Shown piece by piece: positions 7,174-12,624 of a stretch of 12,624 bases of DNA. Below the pieces are notes generated by a model. The model did no database searches and was not told where the DNA came from. It worked only from the letters and a program-made list of their open reading frames with translations. Numbering within the stretch: position 1 is the first letter of the stretch; each line of letters opens with the position of its first letter. Made by a program: the position numbers and the translations under genes. The DNA comes from Anaerolineae bacterium (GTDB taxonomy: Bacteria; Chloroflexota; Anaerolineae; B4-G1; SLSP01), in assembly GCA_016934645.1 (NCBI GenBank), contig JAFGSL010000612.1, forward strand, positions 1 to 12,624. The letters run 5' to 3'.

Positions 7174-8550
7174 ATGTCATCCGTTAAAGTGACGATTATT
7201 GGTGCCGGAAGTGTTGTCTTCTCGCTCGGTCTGGTCAAAGACCTGTGTCTGACCGAAGGGTTGAAGGGAAGTACAGTTCATTTTATGGACATCAACGAGG
7301 AACGGCTGGACGTGGTCTACCGGCTGGCGCAACGCTATGCTGAGGATCTGGGCGCGGATCTCACCTTTGCGCGCACGTTGGACCGCGCGGAGTCATTGCA
7401 GGACACGGATTTCGTCATCAACACAGCGACGATCACGCACAACGAGTACTTCATGAAGCGGCGCCGCGAGTTGGTGGCGAAGTACGGCTATTTCTACGGT
7501 CATACCGGGATGCCGGAGTACCACAACTTGCAGTTGATGCTCGATGTAGCGCAGGACGTGGAATTCATTGCCCCCAATGCGTGGATTTTGCAGGCGGGTA
7601 ATCCCGTCTTCGATGGCACGACGCTGATGGGGCGCGAAACCAACGTCAAGGTGTGTGGTCTGTGTCACGGGCACTACGGTGTCTATGGCGTCGCGCGCAC
7701 GATTGGCCTTGATCCCGAAAAGGTGACCTGGCAGGCGCCCGGCCTCAACCACAATATCTGGCTGACGCATTTTTATTATGAAGGTCAGGACGCTTACCCC
7801 GTTCTGGATAGGTGGATTGACGAGAACCTCGAGCAGTATTGGGCCGATCACAAAGAGTCGGGTGTTTCGGCGCAGTGGTCGCCAGCGGCGATTCATCAGT
7901 ACAAGATGTATGGCCTGTTCCCCATCGGCGACACGCCCCGCAGCGGCGGGTGGTGGTATCACACCGATCTGGACACGCGCACGCGCTGGTATGGCGCGGG
8001 TGGCGGCGGCGATACACCGGAAGGACGCGACCGCATCCTGCACGAGAAAGAGGAAAAGTATGCCCAGATGAAAGAGTCCGCCTACGACGTCAAAGTGCGT
8101 CCCATCGATCTTTTCGGCTCGAAGAAGACGCGGGAGCAGCACATTCCGATTATCGATGCGCTGGTCAACGACAACGAGTACCGCGCGCAGGTCAACGTGC
8201 TGAACAACGGCGCGCTACCCGGCTTGCCCGACGACGTGGCAGTGGAAGTACCCGCCGTGGTCAACCGGATGGGCATCCAGCCGATCCGCGTGGAACCGCT
8301 GCCCAACAAGGTTATGCTGGAGTGCATCTACCCTGACTGGCTGGAAATGGAGCGCACACTAGAAGCTTTGCTCAGCGGCGACAAGTCGATGCTGCTGTTT
8401 GGTGTCTTGCAAAGCCACCAAACACGCTCCTACGATCAGGCTGTGGACGTGTTCGATGCTTTGTTCGACATTGAGCCTAACGAGCCGATGGCTTACGTTG
8501 AGGATATTCACGACCATTACGTTTGGCCTGAGAACTGGGAATTGGGGTAG
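7174..8550 (+). CDS. Glycoside hydrolase family 4, alpha-galacturonidase/glucuronidase-like
   Basis: A 458-aa enzyme with the complete GH4 layout. The N-terminal Rossmann NAD-binding loop is IIGAGSVVFS (8-17) with the acidic strand end FMDINEERL. Then come NTATITHNEY (83-92), GMPEYHNLQ (112-120), AGNPVFDGTT (141-150), the metal-site motif CGLCHGHYG (161-169), GLNHNIWLTHF (190-200) and a C-terminal NNGALPGLPDDVAVEVPAVV block. GH4 enzymes cleave by an NAD- and Mn-dependent oxidation-elimination mechanism. The CHG form of the Cys-His motif is associated with uronic-acid-specific members (AglA/LplD type), whereas alpha-galactosidases carry CHS and others differ. A galacturonidase role fits the oligogalacturonate-lyase-like gene at the left edge. 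No signal peptide, so cytoplasmic. It lies 34 nt after the AlkD-like gene. Confidence 0.9.
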   Translation: MSSVKVTIIGAGSVVFSLGLVKDLCLTEGLKGSTVHFMDINEERLDVVYRLAQRYAEDLGADLTFARTLDRAESLQDTDFVINTATITHNEYFMKRRRELVAKYGYFYGHTGMPEYHNLQLMLDVAQDVEFIAPNAWILQAGNPVFDGTTLMGRETNVKVCGLCHGHYGVYGVARTIGLDPEKVTWQAPGLNHNIWLTHFYYEGQDAYPVLDRWIDENLEQYWADHKESGVSAQWSPAAIHQYKMYGLFPIGDTPRSGGWWYHTDLDTRTRWYGAGGGGDTPEGRDRILHEKEEKYAQMKESAYDVKVRPIDLFGSKKTREQHIPIIDALVNDNEYRAQVNVLNNGALPGLPDDVAVEVPAVVNRMGIQPIRVEPLPNKVMLECIYPDWLEMERTLEALLSGDKSMLLFGVLQSHQTRSYDQAVDVFDALFDIEPNEPMAYVEDIHDHYVWPENWELG

Positions 8551-8559
8551 GCCTTGTCC

Positions 8560-9129
8560 ATGAAAGCAACCTTTGCCCTTCTTGCCGATACGGATGCCTC
8601 AAATTTCGTACGTAAACTAGCCTGGGAGATTCATCGGAAGCATCGCACCGGGACCAGCATTTGCCGCCTGCTGCCGCATGTGTCACTCAAGCAGCTTTTT
8701 GAGATTGAGGATGTGACCAGGCTGGAAAACTATATGGACGAGTTCGCGCAATCGGTGCATCCTTTTGAAATGAAGTGTACGGAACTTCAACTTAGGTCTA
8801 TGTACTACGAAGGGATGGAAATAGGTATCCTGTGGCTGGATGTTCAAGAAACGGCGTACTTGCGCCAGTTGCACGATCGGCTCAACCGGGAGTTGGCACA
8901 GCGTTTCGAGAATACCCAGGCCGCCTTTGATGGAGAGGGCTATCATTTTCATATGACAGTGATGATGGGGGGGCAGACCATCGAGGTGTATCGCAGAATA
9001 TTTGATGAACTCTCCGAGAGGGAGGTCAACCTGACGTTCACCGCACGCACACTGGCAATGTTCGTGTATGACGAACCGTTGGGCTTAGATGGTGAATACA
9101 TGACCTACAAAATCTTGTCTTTGGGGTAG
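8560..9129 (+). CDS. 2H phosphoesterase / 2'-5' RNA ligase superfamily protein
   Basis: A 189-aa protein with the two signature H-x-[ST]-x motifs of the 2H superfamily: PHVSL (H40, S42) in LLPHVSLKQLF, and HMTV (H131, T133) in YHFHMTVMM. They are about 90 residues apart on a LigT-like bilobed fold. The superfamily includes 2'-5' RNA ligases/cyclic phosphodiesterases acting on 2',3'-cyclic phosphate ends and some nucleotide phosphodiesterases; the substrate here is unknown. The start is ambiguous: ATG 8560 (MKATFALL) is chosen, but an in-frame TTG at 8554 is closer to the GGGGTAGG element. The gene starts within 10 nt of the GH4 stop, consistent with one transcript. Confidence 0.85.
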   Translation: MKATFALLADTDASNFVRKLAWEIHRKHRTGTSICRLLPHVSLKQLFEIEDVTRLENYMDEFAQSVHPFEMKCTELQLRSMYYEGMEIGILWLDVQETAYLRQLHDRLNRELAQRFENTQAAFDGEGYHFHMTVMMGGQTIEVYRRIFDELSEREVNLTFTARTLAMFVYDEPLGLDGEYMTYKILSLG

Positions 9130-9166
9130 ACGGTAGACGGGAAAGGTATTGCATCGCTTACCGTCT
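9128..9166. repeat. Inverted repeat between the 2H and acetyltransferase genes
   Basis: AGACGGTA (9128-9135) is an exact inverted match to TACCGTCT (9159-9166) across a 23-nt loop. The left arm is partly repeated directly (AGACGG again at 9135-9140). It starts at the stop codon of the 2H gene and ends 14 nt before the next ATG. No T-run follows, so it is not a convincing terminator; it may mark an RNA processing or attenuation point in the operon. Confidence 0.4.
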
Positions 9167-9180
9167 GTATTGGAGATGTT

Positions 9181-9714
9181 ATGGATATTCCCTATATCAC
9201 GACTGAACGACTTGTGTTGCGTGCCTTCTTCGAACAGGATGTGGACCCGCTGTTCGATATTCTCCAGCAGCCGGGAATTCTGCGCTACTTCCCACCTACC
9301 GGTCGACCACTGCACGAGCTTGCTGCGCGGATAGTGTCGCGGCAACTCGCGCACTGGGAAGAACATGGCTATGGCTGGTGGGCGGTCGAGTTCCGCGATG
9401 AACCGGGTCTGCTCGGATGGGCAGGACTGACCTACTTGCCCGAAACCGGTGAGACCGAGGTTGCGTATTTATTACGTCAGGAAGTCTGGCGGCGTGGCCT
9501 GGCAACCGAAGCGGCGAAGGCCTCGTTGCGCTTTGGGTTTGAGCGGTTCGACTTCCCGTTCATCATCGGTATCACGCACCCTGAAAACATCGGGTCGCAG
9601 CGGGTACTGGAGAAGAGCGGCCTGCACTCCGTCGAGAAATCTATCTACTTTGGGATGGATTGCCTTCGCTATGTGATTGAGAGGGATGATGGCGTAGGAA
9701 ACACGGATGGATAA
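9181..9714 (+). CDS. GNAT acetyltransferase, RimJ/RimL type
   Basis: A 177-aa protein beginning with the family hallmark ITTERLVLRAF (6-16). It continues with GLLGWAGLTYL, EVAYLLRQEVWRRGLATEA (93-111), containing the acetyl-CoA-binding (R/Q)-x-x-G-x-(G/A) loop, and ITHPENIGSQRVLEKSGL (131-148), the conserved Asn/Ser helix closing the domain. RimJ/RimL-type enzymes acetylate N-terminal amino groups, amines or antibiotics; the acceptor is unknown. GGAG lies about 6 nt upstream of the ATG. The stop overlaps the next gene's start by 8 nt, indicating translational coupling. It is not a duplicate of the 2794-3276 acetyltransferase, whose motifs differ. Confidence 0.9.
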   Translation: MDIPYITTERLVLRAFFEQDVDPLFDILQQPGILRYFPPTGRPLHELAARIVSRQLAHWEEHGYGWWAVEFRDEPGLLGWAGLTYLPETGETEVAYLLRQEVWRRGLATEAAKASLRFGFERFDFPFIIGITHPENIGSQRVLEKSGLHSVEKSIYFGMDCLRYVIERDDGVGNTDG

Positions 9715-10480
9715 ATCGGTGTTGCCTGTTGTTGTGATGCCGTACCACGATCCTGAGGGGGAAATGGTTAGGCATCTTGAAACTATCCTATTTGATCTCA
9801 AACGTATGTTCCGTTGCGTGTTTGTTGGCGTGACACCGGCTACAAGTGCAGCGCAACCGGCAGCAATCGAGTGGCTGACAGCCGATCCATTCTTTGATGT
9901 TACCTACCGAAAACCAGATATAGGGGTGGGGGAGCAGTTTCGCGCCTTGTATGCTCACGCCGCTGCAGCCTGTGCTCCGAGTGAAGTGCTGCATTTATGC
10001 TTTCTCGACCGGGTGGCGTATGCATTGGAGACCGCGCATCGCGTGGCGTTTATAAAGGACGTGCTGGCAGTCCACGGCACAGGTACACCGTTGATGTTCC
10101 ACCGTTCTGAAGCAGCATGGCGCACACATCCCCAGAACTATCATGACATCGAGATGATGGCGACGCGTACTGGGGAATGGCTGTTTGGCAAAACACTCGA
10201 CTTTGCCTGGTGTCATCTTGTGATTCGCGCCGGGCTGTTACGGGAGATCATGCCCGGCACAAAGAACGCCGACATCAGCATGTTGGCCGAAATGACGCTA
10301 CTTTTGTGCGATAAACTCGTATCAAAGGATGTTGATTGGCTAGCCTGGGAGGATCCGTTCATACTCGGGTGCGATGCAGTGCGTCTGAGAATCGAGCGCG
10401 AGAACAACCCCCGAGAAACGCAGAAACGGCTGGCCTACATCATGCCGACATTGCAGCTTATCGCGAGCGCAATAAGTTGA
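9707..10480 (+). CDS. Conserved protein of unknown function, possible glycosyltransferase-like fold
   Basis: A soluble 257-aa protein overlapping the upstream acetyltransferase by 8 nt. It opens with VLPVVVMPYHDPEG (5-18), a strand plus acidic turn reminiscent of GT-A-type nucleotide-sugar transferases. Other likely functional segments are LHLCFLDRVAYAL (95-107), FHRSEAAWRTHPQNYHDIE (131-149), GKTLDFAWCHLVIRAG (161-176) and WLAWEDPFILGCDA (211-224). The conserved-looking Asp, His and Trp residues suggest an enzyme or sugar-binding role, but there is no clear DXD motif with context, so this is only a fold guess. It is the last gene of the tight plus-strand run; a 47-nt gap follows before the small membrane protein. 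Confidence 0.75.
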   Translation: MDKSVLPVVVMPYHDPEGEMVRHLETILFDLKRMFRCVFVGVTPATSAAQPAAIEWLTADPFFDVTYRKPDIGVGEQFRALYAHAAAACAPSEVLHLCFLDRVAYALETAHRVAFIKDVLAVHGTGTPLMFHRSEAAWRTHPQNYHDIEMMATRTGEWLFGKTLDFAWCHLVIRAGLLREIMPGTKNADISMLAEMTLLLCDKLVSKDVDWLAWEDPFILGCDAVRLRIERENNPRETQKRLAYIMPTLQLIASAIS

Positions 10481-10511
10481 CTATCGGACTAAAGACTATT
10501 TGACTGCTTTG

Positions 10512-10519
10512 AAGGAGGT
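10512..10519 (+). promoter_or_regulatory. Strong ribosome binding site of small membrane protein 1
   Basis: AAGGAGGT is a full anti-16S match, 8 nt before ATG 10528. A nearer ATG (10521) is in another frame and too close to be used. The paralogous gene at 12569 carries the same AAGGAGGT. Confidence 0.7.
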
Positions 10520-10527
10520 TATGACTT

Positions 10528-10785
10528 ATGGCAAACATTCTAGCAATTGCGGGCCCGAACTCGAAGTTCCAACAACCCGATGCGAAACCGGCGGGCTTTT
10601 TAGCGGGATTGTGGCACGGGATTATTCTGCCTCTTGCGTTCATTATTCGTCTATTCAACCCCAATGTCGGGATCTACGAGATCAACAACAACGGCAGGTG
10701 GTATGACTTCGGTTTCTTCCTCGGCCTTACGGCATCGTTTGGCGGCGGAACCGAAACCGTCCAAACTGTGTACGTATACCGGTAA
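10528..10785 (+). CDS. Small conserved membrane protein, paralogue 1
   Basis: An 85-aa protein with a polar N-terminus (MANILAIAGPNSKFQQPDAK), a hydrophobic helix at about 22-43 (AGFLAGLWHGIILPLAF...), a polar turn NPNVGIYEINNNGRWYDFG (44-62) and a second, shorter hydrophobic stretch (59-73) ending in GGG. It looks like a two-pass or hairpin inner-membrane protein. The segments GLWHG, LFN and YEINNNGRWYDFGF have the character of a conserved family, and I have an impression of similar small hypothetical proteins in other bacteria; no function is known to me. A second member starts at 12569, on the far side of the FAD oxidoreductase, and its first 19 residues match in 13 positions. The strong ribosome site suggests high expression. 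Confidence 0.8.
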   Translation: MANILAIAGPNSKFQQPDAKPAGFLAGLWHGIILPLAFIIRLFNPNVGIYEINNNGRWYDFGFFLGLTASFGGGTETVQTVYVYR

Positions 10786-11030
10786 TTTCAGGTGTAAGGT
10801 TTGCCGACCACGAATTGAAAACGAATAAATGAATTTCGCTAGTACCGCAAGGCGCAAGTTCCTTCCCTGATAATGATGCTTCTGCCCCTGGCGCATAGCC
10901 GGGGATCTGGCGATCCCCTTAAAGCTGTAAACTGGGGAAGAATTTCTGCCACGCTGTACTAGGCGAATTCACACCAGAGCCGACAGCTATTCGTTTATTC
11001 GTTCCTGCATTCGTAGTCGGCCTGAATAAT
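10783..11030. repeat. Large imperfect palindrome (MITE-like or structured RNA)
   Basis: The intergenic region is a nested inverted repeat. Arms 10803-10834 and 10989-11021 match at 25 of 27 positions outside a 5-6 nt mismatch block (GCCGAC..., ACGAATAAA...GAAT). Further in, 10835-10848 pairs with 10953-10967 (one bulge, one mismatch), CTTCCC (10862-10867) with GGGAAG (10935-10940), and the apex is a perfect GGGGATC-tggc-GATCCCC hairpin (10901-10918). The outer tips TAATTTCAGG (10783-10792) and CCTGAATAAT (11021-11030) also match roughly. All pairs share a centre near 10910-10912. It starts on the stop codon of small protein 1 and ends 2 nt before an unused ATG at 11032. No ORF of note, target-site duplication or T-run is visible. 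Confidence 0.65.
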
Positions 11031-11041
11031 CATGAGCAGTG

Positions 11042-11049
11042 AGAGGGGG
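11042..11049 (+). promoter_or_regulatory. Ribosome binding site fixing the oxidoreductase start
   Basis: AGAGGGGG lies 6 nt before ATG 11056. The in-frame ATG at 11032 has no purine-rich site and abuts the palindrome, so 11056 (MSEKTILIIGAGMAG) is preferred. Confidence 0.7.
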
Positions 11050-11055
11050 CATGTT

Positions 11056-12558
11056 ATGTCCGAAAAAACAATACTCATCATCGGTGCGGGTATGGCCGGG
11101 CTATCGACCGGCTGTTACGCCCAGATGAACGGCTATCGTTCGCAGATCGTCGAACTGCATACAATCCCGGGTGGGTTGTGCACATCGTGGCGGAGGCGAG
11201 ATTACCTCTTCGACGGCAGCGTGCGCTATCTTAGCGGTGTCGATCCGCAAACCAAAATCCACCAACTGTGGGAGGAACTTGGATTGCTGGAGGGGCGGGA
11301 ATTCCACTTCTACGACGAATTCAGCCGTTTCGAGGGCGACGACGGGCGCGTCTTCACCCTGTACACCGACATCGACCGGCTCGAACAGCATATGCTGGCG
11401 CTTGCTCCCGAGGACGAGAGTACGATCCGCGAGTTCACGAAGGCCATCCGCCAGTTCACGAAGATGGAACTGCCGGTCGACCTCACGCCAGCCGATCCTG
11501 TGGAATCCCTGGAACTCGGGCAAAGCATGTTGCCGGTGATGATCCCCGCCTTGCGCTGGGCCAATGCGACCGTGCGTAAGTATGCCGAACATTTCAAGGA
11601 CCCCCTTCTGCGGACGGCACTGCCAGAGTTTTTCCAATTCGCGCCGACCGATTTCCCGATGATGCTGATGTTATCGACGCTCGCGATGATGCATGACCGT
11701 GAGGCTGGATATCCCATCGGCGGGTCGCTGCGCTTCGCGGAAGACCTGGCGGAGCGCTATCTGGCTCTCGGCGGCGAGATCCGCTACAAATCACGCGTGG
11801 AGACCATCCTGGTGGAGAATGACCACGCGGTTGGCGTGCGCTTGGCGGATGGCAGTGAGCATCGGGCCGATATCGTCATCTCCGCGGCGGATGGGTACAG
11901 CACAATCTTCGATCTGCTGGGCGGGCGCTACCTGGACAACAAAGTCCGTTCGTATTACCGCGATATGACGGTGGCGAAATCCATCCTCCAGATTTCCCTG
12001 GGGGTAAACAAGGATTTCTCCGGCGAATGTCCCTCGATCAATTTCCCACTGCCACAGCCGATCTACCTGGGCAACGTGCGCCAAGAGCGGCTGGTGGTCA
12101 AGCACTACTGCTTCGATCCGACGATGGCGCCGCCGGGCAAGTCCGTCCTGAGCGTGTGGTGTGAGGCGGACTACGACTACTGGAAGAGCATGCGCGCAAA
12201 TCGCAAGCACTATCGCGCCGCCAAGGATTTGGTCGCGCAGCAGATCATCGCCGCGCTGGACGAACGTTTTCCCGGTCTAAGTGATGCTGTCGAGGTGGTA
12301 GATGTGGCGACGCCAGTCACTTACGAGCGTTACACCGCCAACTGGCGCGGCGCGTTCGCCGGGTGGGCGCTCACCACGCGCAAGATGAGCATGATGATGG
12401 GTGGCGGGATGAAGAAAACTCTGCCGGGCCTGGACAACTTTTACATGATCGGGCAGTGGGTGGAACCGGGCGGCAACGTCGAACTCTCAGTCGCTTCTGG
12501 GCGGGATGTGGTGAAAGACATCTGCGCAGAGGAAGATAAGCCGTTTGAAACCGGATAA
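11056..12558 (+). CDS. FAD-dependent oxidoreductase, CrtI/phytoene desaturase-like
   Basis: A 500-aa flavoprotein. The N-terminal dinucleotide-binding loop ILIIGAGMAGLSTG (6-19) is followed by the ribose-binding E33 and PGGLCTSW (38-45), the pattern of phytoene desaturases, carotenoid isomerases and retinol saturases. The FAD-domain return segment ADIVISAADGYST lies mid-protein, and the C-terminus has the classic YMIGQWVEPGGNVELSVASGRDV block closing the FAD site. There is no signal peptide. Enzymes of this group reduce, desaturate or isomerise hydrophobic polyenes at the membrane face. No carotenoid genes are adjacent, so the substrate is open; a lipid or quinone-like molecule is as plausible as a carotenoid. 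It is flanked on both sides by members of one small membrane-protein family, and its stop overlaps the ribosome site of the second one. Confidence 0.88.
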   Translation: MSEKTILIIGAGMAGLSTGCYAQMNGYRSQIVELHTIPGGLCTSWRRRDYLFDGSVRYLSGVDPQTKIHQLWEELGLLEGREFHFYDEFSRFEGDDGRVFTLYTDIDRLEQHMLALAPEDESTIREFTKAIRQFTKMELPVDLTPADPVESLELGQSMLPVMIPALRWANATVRKYAEHFKDPLLRTALPEFFQFAPTDFPMMLMLSTLAMMHDREAGYPIGGSLRFAEDLAERYLALGGEIRYKSRVETILVENDHAVGVRLADGSEHRADIVISAADGYSTIFDLLGGRYLDNKVRSYYRDMTVAKSILQISLGVNKDFSGECPSINFPLPQPIYLGNVRQERLVVKHYCFDPTMAPPGKSVLSVWCEADYDYWKSMRANRKHYRAAKDLVAQQIIAALDERFPGLSDAVEVVDVATPVTYERYTANWRGAFAGWALTTRKMSMMMGGGMKKTLPGLDNFYMIGQWVEPGGNVELSVASGRDVVKDICAEEDKPFETG

Positions 12559-12564
12559 GGAGGT
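12557..12564 (+). promoter_or_regulatory. Ribosome binding site of small membrane protein 2, overlapping the upstream stop
   Basis: AAGGAGGT begins within the TAA stop of the oxidoreductase and lies 4 nt before ATG 12569, indicating coupled translation of the flavoprotein and the second small protein. Confidence 0.75.
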
Positions 12565-12568
12565 CAAC

Positions 12569-12624
12569 ATGGCGAACAAATATGCAGTCGCAGGATCAAA
12601 CTCGAAGTATCAGGAACCGGATGC
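12569..12624 (+). CDS. Small conserved membrane protein, paralogue 2 (cut by window edge)
   Basis: Only the first 18 full codons plus two bases are present: MANKYAVAGSNSKYQEPD and an Ala codon. These 19 residues match the start of the 85-aa protein at 10528 in 13 positions (MAN, A, AG, NSK, Q, PDA conserved; I/V and F/Y conservative), and both genes have the same AAGGAGGT ribosome site. The differences are mostly conservative or at third codon positions, so this is an older duplication rather than a recent copy. The membrane segments seen in paralogue 1 should lie beyond the window. Confidence 0.75.
   Translation, partial: MANKYAVAGSNSKYQEPD

Noticed and set aside
7393..8142. 249-aa minus-strand reading frame opposite the GH4 gene
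   Set aside because: It is the long antisense shadow of a well-conserved GH4 gene and has no recognisable motif.
10901..10920. Rho-independent terminator after small membrane protein 1
   Set aside because: The hairpin GGGGATC-tggc-GATCCCC is perfect but only TT follows, and it is better explained as the apex of the larger palindrome.
11032..11055. Upstream start for the oxidoreductase (ATG 11032)
   Set aside because: There is no ribosome site, and the extra eight residues precede the normal short N-terminus of the FAD-binding domain.

Overview
The window looks like part of a bacterial chromosome of moderate GC content. Its mix of enzymes, short intergenic gaps, strong Shine-Dalgarno sites and GATTTT-like intergenic repeats would suit a Chloroflexota-type heterotroph. 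That assignment is an impression from protein style, not a demonstrated placement. No phage, integrase, transposase, CRISPR, tRNA or rRNA was seen.

Layout. The left edge (2-322, +) is the C-terminal end of an oligogalacturonate-lyase-like beta-propeller protein, followed by a clear rho-independent terminator (394-436). Two minus-strand units follow. The first is a 248-aa conserved protein of unknown function (489-1235) with its own near-consensus sigma-70-type promoter and a leader of roughly 100 nt. The second is an OmpR/PhoB-type response regulator (1913-2617), fused at its 3' end directly onto the remains of a phoU gene that has lost its first 60-75 codons (1423-1923). A divergent promoter region (2694-2766) separates this from a long plus-strand run.

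The plus-strand run (2794-10480) holds nine tightly spaced genes that read like one operon. They are a GNAT acetyltransferase, a GH43-like five-bladed propeller hydrolase broken by a frameshift, a small cupin, a 620-aa (alpha/alpha)6-toroid/heparinase-like protein, an AlkD-type DNA alkylation repair protein, a GH4 uronidase-like enzyme, a 2H phosphoesterase (2'-5' RNA ligase-like), a RimJ/RimL-type acetyltransferase, and a conserved protein of unknown function. The GH4 enzyme, the GH43-like protein, the cupin, the toroid protein and the neighbouring oligogalacturonate-lyase-like gene suggest a cytoplasmic pathway for uronic-acid oligosaccharides such as pectin or rhamnogalacturonan fragments. 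DNA/RNA-acting and acetyltransferase genes are interleaved with it.

Right end. A small 85-aa membrane protein (10528-10785) is followed by a roughly 240-bp imperfect palindrome (10783-11030), then a CrtI/phytoene-desaturase-like FAD oxidoreductase (11056-12558). A second member of the same small membrane-protein family begins at 12569 and is cut by the window edge. The two paralogues flanking the oxidoreductase and the large palindrome between genes are the most unusual structures here. The truncated phoU and the GH43-like frameshift are the two clear gene lesions, and both could be biological or assembly artefacts.
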